Positions 23,925-35,037 of a DNA stretch of 64,000 bases are shown piece after piece. The notes under the pieces were generated by a model. It was not told where the DNA came from. It made no database searches and saw nothing but the letters and a program-made list of their open reading frames with translations. Each line of letters starts with the position of its first letter. The first letter of the stretch is position 1. The position numbers and the translations under genes are program-made. The stretch comes from Aporrectodea caliginosa (lineage: Eukaryota; Annelida; Clitellata; Crassiclitellata; Lumbricidae). Where the stretch lies: positions 843,501-907,500 of the forward strand of contig JACEVL010000469.1 in the NCBI GenBank assembly GCA_020284085.1, in the 5' to 3' direction.

Positions 23925-24595
23925 CTTTGTGTTGCGTAACGACGGTCGCCATGGCGACCATCTTCTGCCTTGGCCAATATCCCCTCCGCTAGGTCAGTGC
24001 CCCTGGGCTGTTTGGCCAATGTCCCCTCCTCCTTTGCGCTAGGCCAGTGTCTCCCTGGGCTGATAAGCCAATGTCCCTTCTCCCTTCCTCTGCTTCCGAG
24101 AGATAATATGAGGACCTAGTAAAACAGTGCGAAAGTGGTCGTAGTTCCCGTTTACGTGCTGATGTTCTTAGGATGTAAATTTGAGTTGATATTGAAAAGA
24201 AACTCACCAGAAACTGCGGTGTTGTTTGTAGGATGCTTTAACCCTGAAGTAGTACGTGCTTGTCGACTGTGGGTGTTTCAAAGTCCTTCGACAGACAACG
24301 AAGGACGAACTTGCGTTCCTTCGAGTGAACCGCGCACACCCGACCGAGTAGGAGGCAGAATGCGGCCCGACGAACGGTGTTTTTCGCCAATAATTTCTAT
24401 ATCGGACTACGCCTATATCTTTTGACAATTTGTGGGGATTTTTCTTTCGTGTAGACCTACGTACCTGAACGAGATAACGATGTTCGATATCTAGGCATAT
24501 GATTATAAGGAAAGAATAAATGATAAGTTAAACAGAACAAAGACAATTATAGACCTACTCAGCCAGTTTACAATAGCGGCTTTGTAGCTCAACCT
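23925..24595. other. No gene seen
   Basis: There are short frames only, none with a recognisable domain. A repeated CCTGGGCTG...GCCAATGTCCC motif occurs about three times at 23970-24080. Confidence 0.5.
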
Positions 24596-24599
24596 TGCA

Positions 24600-24830
<231 letters not shown>

Positions 24831-25630
24831 GATTCGTTTTTACATCAAGCAGGAAGACACACCGCTTCGCAACTTACATACACAAAAGCTAACAGGGCCT
24901 ATAAAGTAAAAATAGAATAATGTTATAATTAATTATTAAGAGTTTGGGCCAACGTGGAGCTTGAGAATACGCTTGTATCGAACTCTCGAAATAAAATTTT
25001 GAGAGGCCTTTTTCGGAAGTACAAAGTCGTGTGCACGAGGGCGGAGAGCGTAGGGTCGCAGACTCGCAGTACAGGTGGCGGAAGGATAGCACAGGATTGA
25101 CGTCATCTTCCCATTAGATCCTTAACCGCAGACTTTAAACGAATTTAAATAGTAGCTTTATGATTTTAAATGGGTACCCAGATCCTGCCACGTGGTTCTT
25201 ATTTAGAAGTGTCTTTATGGATCCCATAATACAACCTACTTCCCATGGATATGCTGGCAAGGTGCCGATGTTCTGGCCCGTTTTATTCTGATCGCCACCA
25301 AACTTGCCACAGTTTGGACCATGTCATTCTCAGCAAGTAAATTTCAAGCCAATTAATAATAGTTCGATGGGTTTTTGTGTACAGACAGTCGTACAAAACC
25401 CGACATAATTATGTATGAGCCCACTTCAACGTAGGTATGCTGACTGTTCTCTAGAGTGCCTCTAGTAGCCTACCGTTCGTCAAGATACATGTAGACCCAC
25501 TCGTAGATTATCCATAGTGACTAAGCTCCGATTACTGACTACAAATACTCGAGATCTGTACTAATGTCAAAGTGAACATCATGAGCACATGAAAGAATTG
25601 TAATAGCCTGGTCCATCTACTGAATTTAGC
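24831..25630. other. No gene seen
   Basis: No domain-bearing frame or repeat structure was recognised before the TIR element at 25634. Confidence 0.5.
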
Positions 25631-26052
25631 ATTGGGGCCGTCCATAAATGACGTCACGCTATTTTGGCCGATTTTTAACCCCCTCGCCCCTCGTCACACT
25701 TCGTCACAAAAAGTAACACCCTCTGAAAAATGACGTCACAAAGCTCTGACCCCCACCCCAAAACCAAATTTCCATTTGATAATAAAACATGTTCAAATCA
25801 TATTTATTGTCATTGTAATAAGTATTTGATGTGGCGCTGCACTCTGATGTATTAAAGTAGAAAGTCAGGTATTAAAAAGGAGTCGTTGCAAAGCTGATAT
25901 TATTAGCATAAAATTAACTTGAATATTCATCGTCTAACCAATTACTATAGATGTTCAGAATATTTTGTAGTAGAACAATTAAGCAAAATGGAAAGAGTAG
26001 AATTACCACAATAACATATTCATTCCACAGAATGAAACGCTCTGGTAGAATC

Positions 26053-26139
26053 TGTCGTGATTGAAGGTCGCCTGTCGTGTGTTTACCGAGTGGCGAGGTC
26101 GACCTTCAGTGTCACTTTCACCGCTCGTCTGCCGAGGAA
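26053..26139 (-). repeat. Remnant of the 3' LTR
   Basis: This matches both ends of the 5' LTR (TGTCGTGATTGAAGGTCGCC and CACTTTCACCGCTCGTCTGC) but lacks the roughly 500 bp between them. Beyond GCCGAGG it joins directly to internal element sequence. Confidence 0.75.
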
Positions 26140-26198
26140 CTGCAGATTAAACAGCTGTTTTCGTTCGGGTACTGTTAAGTGTGCAACGGCGTTAGGGT

Positions 26199-28961
26199 CT
26201 ACTTGTGCACTGGGCCGTGACGGGCTAGTGTCGAAACTACCCACCGCTTCCACGATTTTACCTGGGTGATGACGGCCGGCCCTTGCCATTGTCCGTCTTT
26301 CTTCGCCCCCCGTGTCTCCGGTGACTGGATGATGACTTTATCCCCCACCTCGTACCGCCTGTCCATACTTCTCAGGTTGTAATGAGTAGCATAGCGCTGC
26401 TGCTCGATGTCTGAGTAATACTCAGCATACAATTTGGACATTTCGAGGTTGTCTCTTAATTGGTCCAAATAGGCTGCGGCCCCTGCGCCCAGATCTAATG
26501 GGGCATCCCGCTCCCCTGCCCATTCCTCAGAAAGGACAGATAGTGGCCCCTTGGGTAGTGTACCGTATACCAGGGTGTAGGGACTCACGTGGGTGGTTGC
26601 AGATGGACGTTCCCTTAGGCTCCATAGCACATAAGGCAGCAGCTTGTGCCACCCCTTCGGGTTGTCTTCCGCCAATTTATGAATCATGGTCTTCAGTGTT
26701 GCATTACAGCGCTCCACTAGACCTTGTGACTCGGGATGTGCTACTGGCCCGAAGCGTGGTGAACATCCCATCCGCCGTAGAAACTCTTGGGTCAATTTGC
26801 TGTTAAAATTCGACCCATTGTCCGACCGAATGGTTTTAGGAAAGCCAAAGGTCGTGAAGATTTGCGTATAGGCATCGCATGTCGCTTTTGCCGTCAATGC
26901 CCTTAGAGGATAGGCCATCGGCCATCTTGAAAATTGGTCGACCGCAACGAGAGCGTAATTGTACTCTGGTTTTGGGCTTGTAGGGTCCACGTTTGTTACT
27001 ATGGGCCCAATACAATCGGCCACCAAACAACCGAATCTGGTCTCGTCGTTACGAGGGATAGGGGTTATGGGGACACGCTGCGCTATTCGCAGCGGCGCGT
27101 GCCTTTGGCATATGTCACATGATTCGCAATACCCCTTCACTATGTTCTCCATGTTGGGAAACCAGAAATTCAGCTTAATTCGGTCCTTAGTCGTTTTCAG
27201 TGCCATATGACCTGCGAACGCAGCGTCGTGTGCTAAGCTTAAGACCTTGTCTATTCTATCCTTGGGCAAGCAAAGTTGTTTCACCGAATGCCCGGCTATC
27301 TTGTCTTTATGGAAGAGCAAATTATCTTCCACGAAGAAGTTCTTTGCCTCGTTCTTCCCATGGGCCAAGAATGGTGCTAAGGTCGAACATTGTGCTTGTT
27401 CGGCCGCCAGCCTGTTCCTGCTTACTTTGGCCTCTTCTCTGGGTGGGGATGGTATCTCTGGATTGAAGAATTGCTCTTCGGCCTCTGTCTCTCCGGGACT
27501 GGTTCCTATTGTGCTATCACTGTTCACTTGGGCGACAGTGAAGAAGCCTTCTCCTATCAGTGACCGCAGTCCCTCTACCTCCTCCCCTCCCTCTTCTTCC
27601 TCCCCTGTCTCTGCACTTGTGGCCGCTTGCACCTCTGAAATTTGGGCTATTTCAGGTGCGTTTACCGCGTGCCTCGAGTACAGTGCTGTCTCGCGCAGCA
27701 GGTCGGCTGTGGTGGGCGTGATAATTAACGGTTCATTAAGGTCTTTGATGAGCGCCGCCCATATCCGCACGTCGGGGGCGTAGTTTACCTCCCCTTCCCC
27801 GTTCTCGTCGGCCTGAGACCCCTTTAGTCTCAGCCGCACCACGTCCACAATCATGGGTCGTCCATTCAGACCCTTCACCTCTATTTGTTTAACTACAGGT
27901 AGGTTGAGCGGCCTGATTAGATCAGCACGTGCGCAATTGTATTCGGCACCACTATCGATCAAGGCTGATGTGACTGGGAGTCCTGGGATGTACACCTCCC
28001 TGTACTCCCTCACATACGTCTCCTCCACGTCAATGCATTCCGGACTTGCCGGCCATGCGTGCCGGTTTAACTCCTGGGCCAGAGGCAGTCCGTCTTGTTG
28101 CGCCCCGCTTTGTCTACCTCCCTGTCTGTCTATTGCAGTGGACACGGTTGGTTGAACTGCGCATGCATTCACCTGTTTACCTTTGTTCTGTTTACTCTTC
28201 GTACACATGTTGGCCCTGTGATCTGGAGATAAACACAGAAAGCAAAGGCCTCGTCTCCTAATCTCTTCGGGGGTGGGACGTCCGTCAGTCCTGTTATTTG
28301 TCTGTGTCCCTCCCTGTCGGTCAGTCCATTTGTCCGTTTGTTTAGCTGTCGTCTGTGGAGGCGCTTGCGCTTTCGCGTAGCGTGACTCCGTCTTACTTGT
28401 GCCTGGACCATGTCTTACATAGTCGTTTTCCCAGGGGTGTGTGGCGGTGTAAGTGTCGGCCGCTGTAGCTAAATCTCTATGCCCTAACCAAGTCTGATGT
28501 TCTTGACTGAGGATGAAGTTCAGACATCCTCTAGGCAACATTTCCTTCATCTTATCAGCGATCAAAAGGCTCGTAACATCATCAAAAGTCAATGCCTGAC
28601 GATCTTGCAAATAGTACGAGAGTAGGTTATGTAATCTCGAAGCTAATGTAGTATACGATTCATCTGGCGCCTTTTTGGCGTTCATAAATCGCTCTCTCAA
28701 AGAGACTGCGCTCACCTTGAACTCTCTTAATAAGAAGGTTTTTAGACTACCATAATTATCGAGTTCCTCCTGTGTGAGTCTGGCCGTTAGTGATTTGGCC
28801 TGGGTGTCTAGACATGTCAATAGTAATCTACTGCGAAGGTCGGCTGGGACAGCACACGAGTCGAACAGTCTTTCGCAGTGCACGAAAAACCCAGGGATTT
28901 GCGCATGGTCGTTTGGGAATTTGGGTAGGAGTCCCCGCAAACTTTCACTATAGGTTTTCAT
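26199..28961 (-). CDS. Gag-protease-integrase polyprotein of the LTR element
   Basis: An open frame of about 920 codons. Residues 1-180 are a Gag capsid region resembling the SCAN-like Gag of Gmr1 elements. Near residue 240 is a CCHC zinc knuckle (CFLCLSPDHRANMC). Near 340 is an aspartic protease motif (ALIDSGAEYN). Residues 560-640 hold the integrase HHCC finger (H-x-GH, then CESCDICQRH). Residues 650-780 hold the D,D-35-E core (VADCIGPI, TIRSDNGSNF, ESQGLVERCNATLK), followed by a C-terminal GPAVITQV motif. The frame is intact but ends after integrase, with no RT. The start is uncertain, since Gag begins further upstream at 29767. Confidence 0.85.
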   Translation of the reverse strand: MKTYSESLRGLLPKFPNDHAQIPGFFVHCERLFDSCAVPADLRSRLLLTCLDTQAKSLTARLTQEELDNYGSLKTFLLREFKVSAVSLRERFMNAKKAPDESYTTLASRLHNLLSYYLQDRQALTFDDVTSLLIADKMKEMLPRGCLNFILSQEHQTWLGHRDLATAADTYTATHPWENDYVRHGPGTSKTESRYAKAQAPPQTTAKQTDKWTDRQGGTQTNNRTDGRPTPEEIRRRGLCFLCLSPDHRANMCTKSKQNKGKQVNACAVQPTVSTAIDRQGGRQSGAQQDGLPLAQELNRHAWPASPECIDVEETYVREYREVYIPGLPVTSALIDSGAEYNCARADLIRPLNLPVVKQIEVKGLNGRPMIVDVVRLRLKGSQADENGEGEVNYAPDVRIWAALIKDLNEPLIITPTTADLLRETALYSRHAVNAPEIAQISEVQAATSAETGEEEEGGEEVEGLRSLIGEGFFTVAQVNSDSTIGTSPGETEAEEQFFNPEIPSPPREEAKVSRNRLAAEQAQCSTLAPFLAHGKNEAKNFFVEDNLLFHKDKIAGHSVKQLCLPKDRIDKVLSLAHDAAFAGHMALKTTKDRIKLNFWFPNMENIVKGYCESCDICQRHAPLRIAQRVPITPIPRNDETRFGCLVADCIGPIVTNVDPTSPKPEYNYALVAVDQFSRWPMAYPLRALTAKATCDAYTQIFTTFGFPKTIRSDNGSNFNSKLTQEFLRRMGCSPRFGPVAHPESQGLVERCNATLKTMIHKLAEDNPKGWHKLLPYVLWSLRERPSATTHVSPYTLVYGTLPKGPLSVLSEEWAGERDAPLDLGAGAAAYLDQLRDNLEMSKLYAEYYSDIEQQRYATHYNLRSMDRRYEVGDKVIIQSPETRGAKKDGQWQGPAVITQVKSWKRWVVSTLARHGPVHK

Positions 28962-29767
28962 CCGTCCTACGATCGAATGTAATCATAATCCCGTTCATCC
29001 CTGTCTCTTCTCTCTGCTTCCCTTGCCTCTCGGATTTCTTTCTCTGTCTTCTCTGCCTTCTCCTTCTCTTCTCAGCCTTTCGGCCTCCTCCTTTTCTTCT
29101 CTCCGCCGCTGCTCGTCAAGAAGCCTCAGCCTCTCAGCTTCCTCCTTTTTCTTCTCCGCCGCTGCTCGCTCAAGAAGCCTCAGCCTCTCCGCTTCCTCCT
29201 TTTCTTCTCTCCGCCGCTGCTCGGCCTCCTCCTTTTCTTTCTCTCCGCCGCTGCTCGTCAAGAAGCCTCAGCCTCTCCGCTTCCTCCTTTTCTTCTCTCC
29301 GCCGCTGCTCGTCAAGAAGCCTCAGCCTCTCCGCTTCCTCCTTTTTTCTTCTCTCCGCCGCTGCTCGGCCTCCTCCTTTTCATCTCTCCGCCGCTGCTCG
29401 TCAAGAAGCCTCAGCCTCTCAGCTTCCTCCTTTCTTCTCTCCTCCGCTTCTCTTCTTTCTCCTCTTTTCTTCTCTCCGCTCTCTCTGCTTCCTCTCTCTC
29501 GTATCTTAATCGTTTTAATTCGATCAGCTGCAGTTGTACTGCCGCGCTAACACTACTTTCTACACTACCCGTACTTCCTTCCTCACTTATTTCTGGCGGG
29601 GTCTCCCGTCCAGAAACGATTATTTCGGCACTTGCCTCTCGGAGTTGGTCCATACTCATGGAATCCAATTCCTCCTCTCCTAGTCCCATCTTCATTAGAT
29701 AAGCGACTAGCCTGTGATGGGGCATATTCTGCACCTTCACTCTTTTACCAACCGACAACTTATCCAT
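28962..29767 (-). pseudogene. Gag N-terminal region with Glu/Arg-rich coiled coil
   Basis: The frame starts at ATG 29767 (MDKLSVGKRVKVQNMPHHRL). It has a short helical domain, an acidic Ser-rich linker, then long (E/R/K/A/L)-rich repeats such as RREEKEEAERLRLL. Repeat-length changes shift the frame between 29411 and 29261, and another break separates it from the main polyprotein at 28961. The repeats are about 60-66 bp at the DNA level and probably slip easily. Confidence 0.65.
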
Positions 29768-30308
29768 CTTCTAACAGTCCGCTCACTAATAGAAAACGAT
29801 AAGTAAGTAAGAGGAGAGTCACCGATGGTCAGAAATCAAAGAAAACAATGTCCTAAAATTCTACCATACATCCAACAACAATCCTACCACGCACACAACA
29901 AGAACAGCAATAAGAAAAGGGCGCTACGCAAAAGCCTCGGCTATTCGCACGCCAATCCTTATCCAGACCTCAACCGCAATCTCACAGATTTCCACGACTA
30001 CCAGTAAGGACTTACCCTCTGTGTACGTCGAGCGTGCTCCGTCTTTTGATATCTTGGTTGATCCGCTGTCCTCCGTTGCCACTCCCGTCCGTCGTTGCTA
30101 GCGATGGCCGGTCGTCCGCTGGCACTCTTGTTCCTCGTCTCCTCGTCCTTGCCTGTTGCTGTCGGTCCGTTTGAGTCCTTCGTCCTCGGATTCCGGCACT
30201 CGTCTCTTCCAGTTGCGAAGGGTTGTATTCGCCGCTGGTCCCGATCTGTTGAGGTTCTTCCGTTCCTGGTTCCGCTGCTGGTCGTGACGTCCTCGATTGA
30301 AATCCTGT

Positions 30309-30319
30309 CGACTGCGCCA
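30309..30319 (-). other. Primer-binding site (tRNA-Ser-like)
   Basis: TGGCGCAGTCG follows the 5' LTR after one base. It is complementary to a CGACTGCGCCA tRNA 3' end, as in many animal serine tRNAs. Confidence 0.6.
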
Positions 30320-30320
30320 A

Positions 30321-30920
30321 TGTCGGGATTGAAGGTCGCCTGTCGTGTGTTTACCGAGTCTCACTTGTTCTTTTACTTGCACCTATTGATAAAGCGTGCC
30401 TAACTTTCTAAAGAAGACTCACGACGAACTGTGTTTGATTAAGATAAGAATTTAATTAAACCACAAAGGCGTACGTTAACTTCACGGAACTTCTAAGTAA
30501 CGATCCTAGTTCGATCTTACTACCGACTATCTCACTATCTGCCTCGCACGGCCTCCTCCCCAGATCGTTCCTTCGTCAGTCTCTGAATCTGACGGACTCT
30601 ACTCCCTCGGATGCTGCTTCGCTCGATAGCTCTGCCCAGCTCTCAGCAACCTCTGCGCTCCAAGTCCGAAGTCAAAGTACGAGTGTCCCCTCTCAGTCCT
30701 ATACCCTCTATAAGTATCGCTTTGCAGCGTCCCGTGTTCTGCCCTCCCCACGCCTCATTAATGACAATTCGTGTCACTTTGCCGCGTGTCACTTCAATCG
30801 CTCGCCTGCCGAGCCGCTACATCGTCGGAGGCATGCACCCCCCCGGCGTCTTATGAATGCCATGACTCGTGTCACTTTCACCGCTCGTCTGCCGAGCCGC
30901 TAGAATGGTGTCTCGTTACA
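30321..30920 (-). repeat. 5' LTR (600 bp)
   Basis: It starts TGTAACGAG and ends CCCGACA on the minus strand, so it has TGT...ACA ends. A TATA-like ATACTTATAG lies near 30718. A block of about 70 bp (CGTGTCACTT...CTGCCGAGCCGCTA) is repeated inside it. No matching target duplication is seen at 26052. Confidence 0.75.
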
Positions 30921-31184
30921 CCTCGTTCGAGTGGTGTCGTTGTTGCTGGCTCAGTGAGGACTGGCTTTCGTCCGTCATTGTTCCATCTCGACGACGACGA
31001 CGACATTATCATGATGATGATGCCCTTTCGTCGTTGTCGTCGACTTCCTCACGCGACAGAATCATTAGAATTTAAATGTTTAATATAAACAATTTATCTA
31101 AAAATTTACAGAATTTATGCTTCTCCATTCTCCCATCATCCCATGGCAAAGCAAAATGCTCCTTCATGGAACGAATAGGAGAAC

Positions 31185-31708
31185 ATGAATCTTTTAAAAT
31201 GTGACGGTGACCAAATATTTAATATTTGTCGGTCTGGTTGCCTGGACCGGATTCTGCGCTCTGCCGCACGCCTTTGCGGACGCATCCCCAAATTTGGCCA
31301 ATGGCCATGTCACAGCATATACATGTATGCTGGATGTGCTTCATTGGCTCCCCCTCCTGCAGCGGATCTCGCATCGGATCATTGCTTTGGTCTGGTGGTC
31401 CTTGCTGGGCCTCGCCCCCGCCCATCTACGTGACATCTGCTGCCCTATGTTGAGTGCTCCGGGTCGTCGCTCTCTCTGCTCTACTGAGCGGGGCGTGCTC
31501 ATCGTCCCTTTTGCCCGCACTGCTACTAAGCAGAATCGCGCCTTCTCAGGGGTTGGCCATCCCTCTGGAATGGGCTCCCTTTGGCACTGCGATTGCATCC
31601 TAGAATCCACTCAACTCGCTTTTCAGCCGTGCTGTGGTCGGGAGCGCTCCTGAGTAGTAACCTTGAAGAAGTTGAAGGTGCGCTATATAAGGCTTCGTAA
31701 TGAATGAA
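31185..31708 (+). mobile_element. CR1-like LINE 3' end
   Basis: Plus-strand frames carry the RT C-terminus typical of CR1/L2-like LINEs: LDVLHWLPLLQRISHRI, GLAPAHLRDI, RRSLCSTERGVLIVPFARTATK and AFSGVGHPSGMGSLW. The 3' end has GGGAGCGCTCCTGAGT, GTGCGCTATATAA and a (TGAA)n tail. It is frameshifted and 5'-truncated. Confidence 0.75.
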
Positions 31709-31955
31709 TGAGTTAGAAAATAATTATTACCAATAATTGTGCCAGTATACATTAAAATAATCAAAAAATAATGAAAATTTCATACTCAAAATTAGTGCTG
31801 TTATTGTTTAAATGAAATTGTTGCTAATTGTTAAATTTAATTACGCAGACCTGATGTGACGTCACATTTCTCAGACCCTACCCCATGTCACACATTGTCA
31901 CAAATTTTCGACCCCCTTCCCTAGGTACGTGACGTCATTTATGGACGGCCCCATT

Positions 31956-33110
31956 TATCTTAGCTGACAAAGCATCAGTCTGTAGCGCTTATCAGTTTGT
32001 GTGAGGAACTTGATCAATAGGTCCTTGACACTTTCACGTCAATGTAATCGTCTCAGAGGAATCTCCAACGCGCACTTCAACGTCAAAAGGTGAGTTATCA
32101 GTTAATCATCTACCTTATCAAACAATTCGAGGTGACAATGCGGCTGAGCTCTTCCTGTTCGGTGGCCTGGTTAGGCTATATGAGTGATAATTTTTATTGC
32201 CTACTGGTGTATTTACAATCCGCTCTTCTAGAGATATTTTGGTTCGAACGTAACTTCTCGAGTGTTCCGCTTAACTGGTATCGGTTTATTATCTGAAGTG
32301 AGGATTCATTCTAACAGCTGCCCTGACATTGCCACCTTCCAACTTCGATGCAACTGCTGCAGAGCTATGCTTCTTCAGTGTTGGGCTTGAAACAGTTGGG
32401 TGCGGAATTTTCCTTATTGAGGTAGAAATTCTTGTTGGCGCATCTACACATTGTAGGTCTATTTATCGATGCTTTACTAAAACTTTTACCAACGCTATGT
32501 TGGTTTTGCCATATTTTTTTGAAGTGTGAGTCTGGAGGTACTTTGGCATTTAACTTCCTGATACGCCGATAGGCTTGTCTATAGACTGTAGACTAGCCTA
32601 CGTTATAGGTTATCCTATAATATTCGTTTATTGAGGAAAACAATCTGACAAAAACGTAGAAATGCTTACATGAGTGATAGGCCTAATGGATAATTAAAGC
32701 TAATTAGGAAATTTTAGAATAAACTAGTACATAGTTTTATAATATAAGGATCTGCCTGAAAGAGCCTTCAAATGTACTGTTTCAAAACTTTCAACAAAGA
32801 ATACGAAGTATAAGTTAATAGTACCAGAAAAAGATTACGGCCTACCTCGTGTTAAGTAGGAGCAGTTACGAAAAACAAACTGAACTGCTCTGCACGCTAT
32901 GCCTTCGTTCACAGCGCGTAACAGTCGATTGTGTTGTGTAAGCCCTATCGCACTTTGTACTTTAATTGTTGGTAAGTAAGTAAACATTTAGCTCGAGCCT
33001 ATTCAGTGCAATGCATGTAACTGCATGTCCAGTACTATGTTCGAGTCACCTTCAAATTTCATGAATAAAATCCTCCAGTTTTTGGATTTGAGCCAATGTT
33101 TCTTTGCATT
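31956..33110. other. No gene seen
   Basis: This lies in the proposed long intron between the RING and CARD exons. No exon with both splice sites and a convincing open frame was found. Confidence 0.5.
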
Positions 33111-33117
33111 AGACCTA

Positions 33118-33280
33118 CATGACATCACAGATCACAGTAGGCGTAAGACAGGTATGCGGATTGTCGCCAGACTGTTTTAACCTGCTTCTGGAGGTCATGA
33201 AGCGCTATGCAATGAATTCTGTCAAAGCTGAAATGATACTAAATAGACAGATACCTAAAAATCTGATGATATTGACTTGG
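33118..33280 (+). mobile_element. LINE reverse-transcriptase fragment
   Basis: Plus-strand frame: TSQITVGVRQVCGLSPDCFN, then LLLEVMKRYAMNS. It is a decayed VRQGC-LSP-LFN RT block. It is followed at 33287 by CAGTGGCGTAACAA, which looks like a hAT left end with no visible right end. Confidence 0.55.
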
Positions 33281-33517
33281 TAGCAGCAGTGGCGTAACAA
33301 CCTAGACGGGGCCCTTGGACACTGTAAGCTTGGAGGCCCTTACCCATTAACGATACTAAAGAATGAAAATAATTAGCAATTTAGAACTGCAGTTAGATAA
33401 AAAAAAGAGTATTAAACGTCAATGTCTGTATGATGCATGTAGGCCTATGAATGTGTGTGCATGTTTGCATACATCGTATGCATCTAGAAACTTAATATAT
33501 CGCCTTTTAGAGCTTAC

Positions 33518-34658
33518 CTTCAATTTCACCAATCAAGTTGTCACCGTTTCTCTCTAGACAGTCATCGAGTTCTGATTTTCTGAAGCGAAAATTGATGGAC
33601 TGAACTTCTCTATCAATCGTAGGTTGGCATTGCTGTTGCAACTCCACCGCTCTAACAGATAAGTCTGAAAATTCGCGACAGATATCACTAGCTGATCCTT
33701 TAGTCATTGTCTTCTGACAGTAAGAATTGTAAGTTTCTAAACTCGACAGATATGTATCAATATCATCTGTTGCCAATTGGATTTCTTTCAGTTTTCTTTG
33801 TCTTGTCGAATATAGATCTTGTAAAAGAGAAGTTGCATGTTTATCTATCAACTGTTTCAGTTGATCTCTTCTGTTCGCTACATCACATTCCAATTTGTCC
33901 ACTCTTTCATGTGTTTCTTCCTTCATTTTCACGAGTTTCGCCTGCTTCATCTGAGCTTTAACTCTGCACTCATTTATTGCTTCTGCATTGTTTTCAATCT
34001 GTTTCCTAAAACCATCCACGAATTTCTTAACATGAGAACCTTTGTGATATTTATGGTCGACAATGAAGCACATGGCGCAAACAACTGTTTTGCAATCAGC
34101 ACAATATACATCCAGCACCATTTTTCGATGCAGTTCACAAGCACGTGTAAAAATGGTCTTCACATTTTGGCCACTTTCATATTCATCTATTGGTATCAAT
34201 TTATGATTCTTTGTAAATTTAGATTTGCTATGCAGTCTGCAGCATTCATCGCACAGCTCGTACTTGCACTCAACGCAATATGTTACAGCTATTGGAGTTT
34301 CTTTACCTTCCTGTTCATTGCTTTGCTCCAAACACATACAGCATAAGGCTCTTGATTCTGCAGACTGATCTGAAACACTTGACATTTGTATCAGTCTCTC
34401 AATGAAGAAATTTTTAGGTAGTCCTTGAAATCCTTCTGGTGGAATCTTGAACAGTCGTCTACAGATTGGACAAGGCATCTCATCTCCAGGTCCTTTGTTA
34501 GTTTTAAGTCCAGTCTCTTGGATACATTTCATGCAGAATGTATGAATGCATGGCAATACTTTCGGATCGGTGAAGACTTCGGTGCATATACAACACGTAG
34601 TCATATCAACGAGCCCCACCTTTCTAATATCACCACTACCTAAGTTTTCTGCAGCCAT
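33518..34658 (-). CDS. TRIM N-terminal exon: RING, two B-boxes, coiled coil (gene A)
   Basis: The exon gives 380 codons plus one base. The RING finger (C22/C25 of CCICTE, then CIHTFCMKC and CPICRR) is C3HC4 and should give E3 ubiquitin-ligase activity. Two B-boxes follow (CCMCLEQ...CVECKYELCDECC and CELHRKMVLDVYCADCKTVVC). After them comes a heptad-rich coiled coil from about 215 to 300. The ATG at 34658-34656 is the first in frame and is preceded by an ISRE-like motif. The donor AAG|GTAAGC at 33517 leaves phase 1. The next exon downstream on the strand with matching phase is the CARD exon 12.5 kb away. Confidence 0.88.
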
Positions 34659-34689
34659 TTTCTCACCTAGACAGGTCCTAAAATCGAAA

Positions 34690-34703
34690 GCACTTTCAGT
34701 TTC
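34690..34703 (-). promoter_or_regulatory. ISRE/IRF-like site of TRIM gene A
   Basis: On the sense strand it reads GAAACTGAAAGTGC, matching GAAANNGAAA. It lies 32 bp upstream of the ATG and faces an inverted partner half (CTTTCGATTTT). Confidence 0.55.
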
Positions 34704-35037
34704 AATATTGATACTGGGTTCTTTACAATCAAAATTTCGGCGTTTTGGTGATTGCCTAACTAAAGTACATAATTATGGTGGCCTATATTCGTTCGAAATT
34801 GTGATTGGTTTGTATGAATTGGTTTGTATTCATGCAATTGTGATTGTTTTAAACTGACGAATTCTCACAAACACAGGCCACGTGAATGCTGCTCTGAGCT
34901 GCAGTCTGTCTAAGATTTAAGCAATCGAAGCTCTAGATTGATATATAACTAAACTGTTCAAGCTATTAAGCTTAAATGTTTTCTTTACTGTAGGCTACAT
35001 GTATGTTCATAGACTGGATGCAACTTTGACTGAAGAT

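Larger units (their letters stand above)
26053..30920 (-). mobile_element. Gmr1-like Ty3/gypsy LTR retrotransposon lacking RT and RNase H
   Basis: The order on the minus strand is LTR (30920-30321), primer-binding site, leader, Gag, protease, integrase, then a broken LTR. Gmr1-like elements of deuterostomes carry integrase upstream of reverse transcriptase, unlike other gypsy elements. Here RT and RNase H would belong between 26199 and the 3' LTR, where only about 60 bp remain. A single deletion explains the loss. The element cannot replicate by itself. Confidence 0.8.
25634..31952. mobile_element. GGGGCCGTCC-TIR element carrying nested insertions
   Basis: The ends GGGGCCGTCCATAAATGACGTCA and its inverse lie at 25634 and 31952, flanked by ATT on both sides as a probable 3-bp target duplication. 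Inside are the LTR retrotransposon (26053-30920) and a LINE 3' end (about 31185-31708). Without them about 0.9 kb of AT-rich non-coding sequence remains. The same termini bound the smaller elements at 60002 and 62562. Confidence 0.75.

Noticed and set aside
28790..29550. Ser/Leu-rich plus-strand frames opposite Gag
   Set aside because: They are antisense shadows of the Glu/Arg-rich Gag repeats.
33040..33105. Minus-strand TLAQIQKLEDFIHEI as a coiled-coil exon for gene A
   Set aside because: The frame meets a TGA just before the possible donor, and the acceptor is poor.
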